Positions 56,293 to 64,000 of a stretch of DNA of 64,000 bases are shown here, one piece after another. Every line of letters starts with the position of its first letter. Positions within the stretch are counted from its first letter, which is position 1. The notes beneath the pieces are model-generated. The model was not told the DNA's origin, searched no databases, and saw only the letters and a program-made list of their open reading frames with translations. The stretch is from Carya illinoinensis (taxonomy: Eukaryota; Streptophyta; Magnoliopsida; Fagales; Juglandaceae): assembly GCF_018687715.1 (NCBI RefSeq), contig NC_056760.1, positions 27,748,001 through 27,812,000 of the forward strand. The letters run 5' to 3'. A program made the translations under genes and the position numbers.

Positions 56293-57567
56293 TGATTATA
56301 CCCAAAAAATAATGTGGTAGTTGTACACAGCTTTGGGGTGTCGATTTTACAGGGAGACAAATTAAAAGAATAGCAGAAACAATAAAGAAACTAAAGAAAA
56401 ATATTAAATAATTAAAGTGAAGAAAAGTGATTATCGGAAAAAGTACTCAAATTTGATGAACAGTAAAGTGTCGGGAATCCCTTGCACAAATATGGTATTT
56501 TAATTATTCTTAATTCATTGAATAATTCAAGTGGGAACTCAATTCCTAAAATTCCAATTGGAAGGTATAGATTTATAAACCAAAATTAAGCCAAATGTCA
56601 CCCTGTTAAAAATCATTCACCACTTTTAAAATACGTAAATTATTATCGCTATTGAGAAAATCCAACGACGACAATATACTAAAAGAGCGATATTGCAGCA
56701 AAAACTTAAAAATGAACTAGTCCATAAACAGAAAAAGCATGACTGAATCCATAAACAGAATAAATTCTATGATTATTTAGAGAAGAAAACATCAACAATC
56801 AATTAAAAATGATGAAACAAAAGAGTTTTAATAATTGAAAATAAAATACATAAATTAAAAATACCATCTAATATACAAGTTCTTCTCTAGCCCTACTTGA
56901 GAATTTAGTTACCCATTAATATAATGGACAACAAAAATCTCCAAAGAAAAATAAAGCAAACGACAGCTATGGAAGTGATTTTCTCCTCTATTCAAATCTG
57001 TCTCTTGTGCCTCCCCTCTCCTTTCATTTTGTACTAATGATATGCTTATATAGGGTAGGAAAGAAACCCTAATGTCTTCATAATTCCCGCATAAAAAAAT
57101 CGCCTAAATTTTAGGACTTATTTTGACAGCCAAGTATGGACTTCAGAAGTTTGAATTTGGCAATTCTTATTAGAGACACATTTATAGCCCTTTAAGATGG
57201 CTTTTTGATGCATTAAAAATCATATCAATCTGAGATGTGAGTGAAAAGTTATGATTAAAATACTAAAATAAGTCCAGATTGTCTCCTAGCGAATTTCGGA
57301 CTTGGACTTCTTGCAGTTTCATTTTGTAATTTTTATCTTGATCCAAATTGCTCTCAAACTTCATGAAAGTCTCTATTTGAATTTGACTGGGCTTTGACTT
57401 ACTCTTTTATAAACTCTAAAATTAAACAGAAAAGTCTACTTAGGAGTATCCCAAAGTAAATAGAAACTCAATTCAAGAAAACACATTAATTTCTATTATT
57501 TTTATTCACATTTTAACATTTTAATCTAATAATTGGGTATTTTGAGTGCACTTTTGTGCACTTATCA
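56293..57567 (-). mobile_element. Solo LTR F, 1275 bp, in RNase H of A2
   Basis: The plus-strand ends are TGATTATACCC and GTGCACTTATCA. The minus strand then starts TGATAAGTGCACAAAAGTGC, a likely LTR start, though strand is uncertain. Flanks GGTCT (56288-56292) and GGCCC (57568-57572) fit a duplicated GGTCC with one change on each side. The pol frame resumes in register across it (SGAV before, [14 protein letters not shown] after). No coding domain is inside. Confidence 0.7.
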
Positions 57568-57997
57568 GGCCCTAAATTACTCCACTTATGACAAAAAATT
57601 TTATGCTTTTGTTCGCGCCCTAGAGACGTGGTTGCATTACCTCTGGCCTAAGGAGTCGTGATCCACACTGATAATGAATCATTGAAGCATCTCAAGAGTG
57701 AAGATAAATTAAGTAAGAGACATGTTAGATGGATGGAATACATTGAGACCATTCCTTCTATCATTCGTTACAAATAAAGTAAGGAGAACATTGTTGCTAA
57801 TACTTTATCACATAGGTATGTACTTCTTACTTCTATGAGTGCTAAAATGCTTGGATTTGAATATGTGAAAGACGTGTATGCCAATGGCACTGGTTTTTCT
57901 TATGTGCAAGTGGCACGTGTGATAAAGAAAGCATGATGGTTATTTGTTTAAAGAAAGCAAATTTTGTGTACTAAATTGTTCATAGCGTGAATTATTA
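57568..57997 (+). pseudogene. RNase H end and integrase start of A2
   Basis: After the solo LTR the sequence reads [20 protein letters not shown] and LHYLWPKES, then a stop where the family has [18 protein letters not shown] linker words follow (57730-57760), and LGFEYVKDVYANGTGFSYV (about 57850-57905) is the integrase start. Multiple stops and shifts are present. Confidence 0.7.
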
Positions 57998-58937
57998 GTG
58001 TGTGAGGCACATGGTGGGGGATTAATGGGAAAATTTGGTGTCAAGAAAACCTTGAAAATTTTACATGAACATTTCTTTTGGCCTAGGATGAGAAGAGAAA
58101 ATAGTCGAATATGTGATAGGTGCATTACATATAGAAAGGTCAAATCTAAAGTTTTACCACATCGGTTGTATATACTCTTATCCATTCCTAGTGAGCCATG
58201 GGTAGACATATCTATAGATTTTTTTTTGGGGCTTCCTAGGATGAAAAAGGGTAGAGATTCTATTTTTGTAGTATTGGACAAATTTAGTAAAATGACACAT
58301 TTCATTCCATGCCTAAGAGTATTGTTTCTGATAGGGATGTTAAATTTCTTAGTTACTTTTGGAAGGTTTCGTGGGGAAAATTAGGTACCAAATTTTTATT
58401 TTCTACTACATGTCATCCACAGACTAAAGTAGTCAACAGGACTCTAACTCAACTCTTACGCATATAATAGGACTATACATACTACTACTTCTTATTCTCC
58501 CTTTGAAATTGTTTATGGTTTTAATCCACTTACTTCTTTAGATTTGATGCCTTTATATATCGATAAAAGAAGTACTTCGGATGGACACAAGAAGGCCAAA
58601 TTGGAAGAGTCAATCCATGATAGGGTATGGTTTCAAATTGTGCAAAAGAATGAAAAGTTTGTTTCCCTAGCCAATAAAGGGCGAAGGCATGTCATCTTTG
58701 AACCAAGAGATTGGGTTTGGATTTACATGTGCAAAGAAAGATTCCCAGCCCATAAAAGGACTAAATTGCATACTCGAGGAGATGGACCTTTCCAAATCCT
58801 TGAGAAAATTAATGATAATACTTAAAAAGTGGATCTTCCAGGTGAGTATATATCTCTATTACTTTCAATGTTTCTAATCTTTCTCCCTTTGACATAGGTG
58901 ACTATTCAAGGTCGAATCCTTCTAAGAAGGGGGAGAA
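57998..58937 (+). pseudogene. Integrase of A2, deleted core
   Basis: The open frame 57998-58384 has CEAHGGGLMGKFGVKKTLKI and EHFFWPRMRR, with the first histidine in EAHG and a lysine (GKF) where GHF is usual. CDRCITYRKVK keeps only part of the cysteine pair. WVDISIDFFLGLPRMKKGRD is the first catalytic Asp region. Sequence is then lost after HFIPC, with [15 protein letters not shown] remaining of the second Asp region. PLYIDKRSTSDGHKKAKLEE and WIYMCKERFPAHKRTKLHTR (58544-58825) are the C-terminal part. The DDE core is incomplete. Confidence 0.8.
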
Positions 58938-59634
58938 TGATTGGCACCATGGTGAACAGAGTCTTAAAGATCCCTTGATAGTTCCAGATGCGTCAATCAT
59001 GAGGTTAAGAGCTAACAAGATCAAGGAAGCAATGTAAGAATTGGTGCAATTCACTTAGATCGAGTTTGCAAATTTATCGAGCAAGACCCCAACATTCAAG
59101 ATGGGCTTGAAAGAAGAAGAACCAACTTTAATCCATTTGATACAAGCTACAGAGGGGGGCGACATAGCCTAGTGGTTTAGTGTAGACTTTTTATTTCATT
59201 AAGTATAGGCATGTAGGCCTATTTTATGTTTCTATATTTAATTCATTAAGTGAACTTTTTTTATTAGCTATAGGCATGTAGTTTAGGATGTTTTGGGCTT
59301 GAAAATGTTCAACCCATGTCTTTTAATTAATGAAGGCCTTAGTCGACCCTAGGCTTTGATTGAGGGGTTTAAAAACTACTTATAGCCACATTTCAAGTAA
59401 AGTTAATCGTTGAATGAAATTTCTTCATAGAGAACTTTTAGTTTTCTCTACTTGTTCTTGATTGAACTATGAACTTATCAAAGGCAAACCCTTTGTGGAG
59501 TTCTCATGAAATCTAGTTTAATGAAACAAGATTTCAATGGGTCTAGATCTTCTTGACTTGATTCTTTGATTTCTTGGGTAAGTTTTCAATTTGATTGTAG
59601 CTTCAAAGGATTTCAATTACACGGGTTCACATCA
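58938..59634 (+). repeat. 3' LTR of A2
   Basis: Starts TGATTGGCACC after the purine tract AAGGGGGAGAA and ends GGGTTCACATCA. It is homologous to 15602-16349, including the coding-like head (SIMRLRANKIKEAM, near 58995-59036) and CTTGACTTGATTCTT near the end. Confidence 0.8.
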
Positions 59635-60571
59635 TAATAGATCCTTGTGGAAAGGATATCGAAACAAGGTTGTAATATGGTGAAGGTGAAATATGCGAAT
59701 TGCCGTATCATATTATATATGCAGTGAAGGCGAAAAATGCGAACTACCACATAAATTAAATTTTATGATATAGTCACCATGGTCAAGTGGGCCCATTGGT
59801 TGACGTGAGAACTAGCGAAACACATGGTGCATAGTGGAGCTGTGAGTTATCCAATAAATGATATGTGAAATGAACAAGGCAATGAGTTCAAATGATATGT
59901 TACATGTTTATGAACCAAAGATGAAAAGATGGAAAATATGTTTTATGGAAAAGTCAAAAGATTTTTGTTACATGTTGTTTTCGAAAAGTCTAAGTTGCAT
60001 AAGTCAAGTTTTATGTCAAAATATATATCCATGCATTCATTTATGGTTTGGCTTTATATGATTATATTATCTACTGAATGTTGTGTGTTTACTTACTGAG
60101 ATTTCTCAAAATCTTACTGTGGTAGTTTCCACTACCATTCCCAACCCAAAATGGTAGAAGTTGTTACAGGAAAGCAAGAAATCGATCATGAGGAAACTCA
60201 AAAGACAAGATTCTCAGATAGTCAAGGAGGCCCTGAAGAGCCATGAAAGTTCTTCAGATTCATGGCTCTTCAGGGCCATCCCTAGTTGACAGGATGGAAG
60301 CCACTGACCAATTTAACATTGAGGTGCTGCAGCTCTTCGAAGAGTTAAGGAAGATTTGGAACAAAGACAAGGCTGAATAGTAATAGCCTTGTAAGACTTT
60401 TATTTTGGAAAGGATCATGGAAGTAGTGGTAGAAAAAGAAACGATTTGGGCTTTTCAATTATTTGGATGGTCCCTTGTTTTGGGAGACTTTTGAAAACAA
60501 TGTTCTTTTGGGGTACTTTATTTGAGTTTAAAACTTTTGGGATATTTAAACTTCAATACAAGTTATTATTA
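59635..60571 (+). mobile_element. E-type long LTR, second part
   Basis: Continues the LTR interrupted at 55230. It matches the family D copy at 1620-2030: ACTGAGATTTCTCAAAATCTTACTGTGG, GTAGAAGTTGTTACAGGA, GGTCCCTTGTTTTGGGAGAC. A perfect 19-bp hairpin lies at 60229-60277. It is cut by LINE L3. Confidence 0.65.
60229..60277. repeat. Perfect inverted repeat, 19-bp arms
   Basis: The left arm GGCCCTGAAGAGCCATGAA (60229-60247) and its exact reverse complement (60259-60277) are separated by 11 bases. Confidence 0.85.
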
Positions 60572-61360
60572 TTTTTTTTTTATAGGAAGAAATCTTCATT
60601 ATAAAATCAAGGACTTACAAAGAAACCTTATCGACCCAAACAATTTGGGGGATAGGCATAGGAATCACATCCTCACACATGACTACATCATCTACATGCC
60701 AAGCATAATGAGCCAACCCATGGGCAGCCTCATTACCTAAGCTCTGGATATGTTGGACAGTACATAAGTTAAACCTTCTCATAAGATTCTTGGTTTCCTA
60801 CAATACATTAAATAAAATAGAGAAAGAAGCAACTGTTTGATCTTAAATAGCCTTGATCATCATCAAACAATCACTCTCAACAACAAGCTGAGTAATCCTT
60901 CATTGCTAAAGGAATTGTAAACCTCAAGCATTGTAAGAAGCTCCACTACCTCTGGCTCAGAAACATTCTATTCTTTCATACTAACAGCAAATAAAACCTC
61001 ACCATTCTGGTCTCTGTTGACCCTGCACCTGCCCCTTGTTAACCTAAGAACATGGCTCCAGCTACATTAAGTTTAACCAAACTAGAGGGAGGTGGCTTCC
61101 ATATGCAATAATACTTCATATTTGATTGTGGGTATAGCTCAAGCCTTAAGCATATTTTTAGAGTGACAATGCTTGAGCTACAATCTATTTTGGATTGATA
61201 ACTAACTTGTCATGCACCATATTGTTCCTTCTAAACCAAAAACCCCAAGCCATTAAAAAGAACAACTCCATCTCTCCAGTTGCTCTACCATGTATATCTA
61301 AAGCAGTTTGTAGAAAACTTCTTTGAACTTCTTTAGTATTAGCATAGCATGTTAGGCTTA
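60572..61360 (-). mobile_element. 5'-truncated LINE L3
   Basis: The T-run 60572-60581 is the poly(A) end. The minus strand reads AWGFWFRRNNMVHDKLVINP (61250-61190), LVVESDCLMMIKAI (60900-60855), and EAAHGLAHYAWHVDDVVM (60735-60680). These are the end of zf-RVT and the Asp and His motifs of RNase H. Stops interrupt every part. The right border near 61.36 kb is where LINE similarity ends. Confidence 0.75.
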
Positions 61361-62286
61361 AATTTATGCCATGAGAATGAGTTTTTAATTGAGTTTAGTT
61401 GAGGTTACCATACTTAGTTCAAAACTGAGTTAATTTGGATTATGGTTTTCAGAAATTGTTAAAGTTACAATTTTAGCTATGGAACGTCTTAGAATAATTT
61501 TATATCACTCAATAATCTCTTGGAATGAATCTTGAAGGTTTGAATTATATCTCGTGTTGATCATCTAGCATGCATTGGTTTTGATTAGTTTATGCTTAAC
61601 TTATGGAAGTTTTGATTATTTTACCTAGGCTTGAATAGTGTGAATTTATAAAAGGTTTGTGATAGGAAAAATAATGAGAATGCATGATTTTATTAAGTTT
61701 TTTAAACATCTCTTGGTGATTATAGCTAGAAACATCATGCATGCTGAATGGATGATTTAGTGGTGATTAAGGTCTCAAGCCATGTTTAAGTGTTGGGATG
61801 AACATGTAGGACCTAAACCTAAGTTTTTAATCTATCATTAAGGTTGTAATAATTAATGGCACTTGAGGAATTAAGAACACATGAATCCATGGGTGTTAAT
61901 TACTTGAAATCACACTTAGGCATTAATTGAATGCATGCCATTGGTTGGGTGTGATTAACATAGTTTTACTTTCAATTTTAAATATCTAAGGGAATAGATG
62001 GTTTTAGAATATATAAAATATGAGGTTTATGAAGTTTGGTTAAACTCATGACTTATTTGCAAATAATGAAAATTTAGGGCCTTAGTGGCAATTTTGGAAC
62101 ATTTACGGGTATTTTTTCTAAAAACCTATATTTGAACCATTTTAATTATGAAAATATTCCTTAGATGCTCAAATACTAACATAGTATAACCATGTTTATA
62201 GCTGCTACAATGTTTCAAACTAGGACAGTTTGTAAGTTGGCTCTAACTTACACCTTGATATATTGTAGCTATTTATGATTTATTGA
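61361..62286. other. Unassigned AT-rich DNA between two LINEs
   Basis: No domain and no long frame on either strand. It may continue the long LTR or a retroelement interior, but I could not align it with the other copies. Confidence 0.3.
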
Positions 62287-64000
62287 TTTTTTTTTCGATG
62301 GAATAGAACTTCTCATATAGTAGAAAATCAGCATTACAACTGTCTCTCCGTCCAAAGGACTGGAGCAATTACATCAGGGAAAGATCCCCACCACAAGCTG
62401 ATGCTACTTACATGCCAAGCATGTCTTGCAAGCTTATGTGCTGCTGCATTACACGACCTCATAACATACCTAACTTCACACGTACTGAAGAGGCTCATAA
62501 GCTCTTTAGTGTCCCTGATCACGTTCCCAACCAATGCCATTGAGGGTTCTGGTTTCTGCAGCTCCTGAACTAAAGTCAGTGCATCACTCTCTATAATGAG
62601 ATGTTGAATGCCCAGGTGAGCAGACAGCTGTAGTCCCCTGAAGATTGCAAGCATCTCAATACTTGTTGCATCCCTGACTTCATATTCCTTCTTACTTGCT
62701 GCCATTAGCACCTTCCCTTTACTGTCTCTCAATATGGCCCCAATGCCTGCGCTATGTTGGTTCAAGAAAGTAGCCCCATCCACATTCAACTTAAAAAAAC
62801 CTGGTGGGGGAAATTCCCAGCGGCAGTGGTGCCTCACAGCCTTCAAAGGTTGTCCACGGGTTGCCTTATAAGCATGCTGGACAGCCAGGGCATGGGCTAT
62901 GGCCTGCTCAATCTGAATGACTTTGTCTTCAAAGGTTGAAGCATTTCGTCTATACCAGCAGCTCCACGAGACTAGGAAGAACAACTCTAGCTGCTCTTTC
63001 TGTTGTAGATCACTAATAAAGCCAGCAATATCCCCATACACCCTTGGTAGGTCAGATTTGAAGATAACAGGTAAATGGTTTTCCCAAGCTTCTCTTACTG
63101 AAGGGCAGAGGCACAAAGCATGAGCTACATCCTCAGTTTCTGTGTTGCACATCTTACATATGTCTTCACTCAGAACCTTTTTTAGCAGCAGGTTATGCTT
63201 TGTTGGCAGGCTTTCTTTACACGCCTTCCATGCAAAAATTTTGACTTTGGCTGGGATCTTCAGGCTCCATAGGTCCTTCCACAGCTTTTGCCTCCCCATT
63301 CTTCTTGAGCCCTCACAGTCTGTCCTGCTTCTTTTTGCCTCTTTGAAGACTCGGTATGCACTCTTGACAGTAAACCTACCATGAGACTCAGGATCCCAGA
63401 TCATCTTATCTTCTGGCTTACTACTACTTAGCACTATTTTAAGAACTTCATCTGCTGCTCGTGCTGGTAGTAGGGTCCTTACCTTTTCTGCATCCCACCA
63501 CCTAGTCTGAGAATTTATTAGGCTATCAACTGTTACATCCTGGTCACAGGTTGTTGCAGTTATTTCATTTCTGCCCAGAGGGGGGTGCCCAGGTATCCAG
63601 TTATCTTCCCATACTTTAATTATCTGTCCTGATCCCACTCTCCACTTGCATCCCAGAGTTAGCAATTTTTTTGCTTCCCAGATCCCCTTCCATGCAAAGC
63701 TCGGATTGAAGTCTAGTTTTGCCTTAAGAAAGTCCTCACTTGGGAAGTACCTTGCTTTGAACACTTTATGGATCAAGGTAGATGGTTCCTGCATGATTCT
63801 CCACCCCTGTTTGGCAAGAAGAGCATCATTAAATGTCCTCAGGTCTTTGAAACCCAGTCCTCCAGCCTGCTTATGATCACACATTCTGGTCCAGCTTACC
63901 CAATGGATTTTGTGTTCTTCTTCTTTCTGTCCCCACCAAAACCGTGCCATCATTTGTTCCAACTCATGACATAGGCTTCCTGGTAGTTTAAAGCAGCTCA
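62287..64000 (-). mobile_element. LINE L4, 3' part, runs off the window
   Basis: The T-run 62287-62295 is the poly(A) end on the minus strand; then a short 3' untranslated stretch and an unbroken ORF2 frame follow to the window edge. There are no stops in more than 1.6 kb, unlike all other retroelements here, so the insertion is probably recent. Confidence 0.85.
62334..64000 (-). CDS. LINE ORF2 C-terminal part: RT end, zf-RVT, RNase H
   Basis: This is the open C-terminal part of the LINE ORF2 polyprotein, whose enzyme copies the LINE RNA into the genome. The frame is open from the window edge (LPGSLCHELEQMMARFWWGQ, the usual end of the RT region) to a stop at 62334. It goes on with GGLGFKDLRTFNDALLAKQG and WRVGSGQIIKVWEDNWIPG. 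Next is the zf-RVT domain (SLKIPAKVKIFAWKACKESL, then CKMC...HALCLCP). Then comes RNase H: FKLNVDGATF (Asp), TSIEMLAIFRGLQL (Glu), LIIESDALTLV (Asp) and AAAHKLARHAWHV (His). All four catalytic positions are kept. The N-terminal endonuclease and RT core lie outside the window, so intactness of the whole cannot be judged. Confidence 0.88.
   Translation of the reverse strand, partial: SCFKLPGSLCHELEQMMARFWWGQKEEEHKIHWVSWTRMCDHKQAGGLGFKDLRTFNDALLAKQGWRIMQEPSTLIHKVFKARYFPSEDFLKAKLDFNPSFAWKGIWEAKKLLTLGCKWRVGSGQIIKVWEDNWIPGHPPLGRNEITATTCDQDVTVDSLINSQTRWWDAEKVRTLLPARAADEVLKIVLSSSKPEDKMIWDPESHGRFTVKSAYRVFKEAKRSRTDCEGSRRMGRQKLWKDLWSLKIPAKVKIFAWKACKESLPTKHNLLLKKVLSEDICKMCNTETEDVAHALCLCPSVREAWENHLPVIFKSDLPRVYGDIAGFISDLQQKEQLELFFLVSWSCWYRRNASTFEDKVIQIEQAIAHALAVQHAYKATRGQPLKAVRHHCRWEFPPPGFFKLNVDGATFLNQHSAGIGAILRDSKGKVLMAASKKEYEVRDATSIEMLAIFRGLQLSAHLGIQHLIIESDALTLVQELQKPEPSMALVGNVIRDTKELMSLFSTCEVRYVMRSCNAAAHKLARHAWHVSSISLWWGSFPDVIAPVLWTERQL

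Larger units (their letters stand above)
55231..59634 (+). mobile_element. Ty3/gypsy element A2, rearranged copy of family A
   Basis: This is the same family as A1 at the pol and LTR levels. The 3' LTR (58938-59634) ends TTCACATCA, and TAATA follows. At the left there is no gag: a piece of LTR in reverse orientation (55231-55532) joins directly to the middle of RT. An LTR of another family is inserted in RNase H (56293-57567). The element sits in the E-type LTR, whose sequence resumes at 59635. Confidence 0.75.

Noticed and set aside
62754..63974. Several plus-strand ORFs opposite LINE L4
   Set aside because: Shadows of the intact minus-strand LINE frame; no domain in these frames.
1..64000. 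tRNA, rRNA, CRISPR array, bacterial operon or other prokaryotic system
   Set aside because: No cloverleaf, rRNA blocks, spaced direct repeats, ribosome binding sites or operon-like gene packing were seen. All recognisable content is plant nuclear.

Overview
The window is plant nuclear DNA, almost certainly from a woody eudicot. The reasons are one clear WUSCHEL-related homeobox gene of the WOX11/WOX12 type with plant introns, many plant LTR retrotransposons, L1-type LINEs with plant zf-RVT and RNase H domains, and CACTA transposons. A repeat near 44.0 kb looks like one I associate with Fagales-type trees, but that is a weak clue. I see no prokaryotic features, tRNA, rRNA or CRISPR array.

Layout. 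1-19 kb is a nest of LTR retrotransposons. A degenerate Ty3/gypsy element (6760-16349, 5-bp target duplication TCATG) sits inside a minus-strand LTR of a second family (B). That gypsy element carries two further solo LTRs (7728-9829 and 13570-14532). Fragments of a long-LTR family (start TGTGA, end GCCACA) lie on either side. 18.1-19.0 kb is the end of a decayed Ty1/copia pol and probably its LTR. A nearly full-length but dead minus-strand L1-type LINE (19052-25279) is inserted there with a 15-bp target duplication. The LINE is itself split by an 825-bp solo LTR with target duplication CCTCC. 25.35-26.43 kb is a short poly(A)-ended retroelement.

26.4-34.4 kb is a low-copy island with the only intact host gene, a three-exon WOX11/12-like gene (29387-31249). 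It has a TATA box, and its upstream region holds microsatellites, a G-box and a 144-bp CACTA-type MITE. From 34.4 kb repeats resume: a LINE fragment (34.4-36.0), a 2.17-kb solo LTR with target duplication AAGAG (37035-39205), a related minus-strand LTR (about 40.45-43.3), an RNase H fragment, and a CACTA remnant on the minus strand (46415 to about 49.9 kb) with DUF4216- and transposase_24-like coding sequence.

50-64 kb is AT-rich DNA followed by LINE tails. Then comes a long LTR (from 52866, after a clear polypurine tract) split by a second copy of the gypsy family (about 55231-59634), which is itself split by a 1275-bp solo LTR. Two more minus-strand LINEs follow. The last (62287 to the window end) has an undisturbed reading frame and looks the youngest.

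The retroelement genes do not act together as a system; nearly all are broken. The biologically meaningful locus is the WOX gene and its flanking regulatory DNA. I found no convincing new multi-gene system. The most interesting leads are the coding tail of pol carried inside several LTRs, the 18-nt last coding exon of WOX, two perfect 19-bp hairpins, and the MITE in the WOX upstream region.
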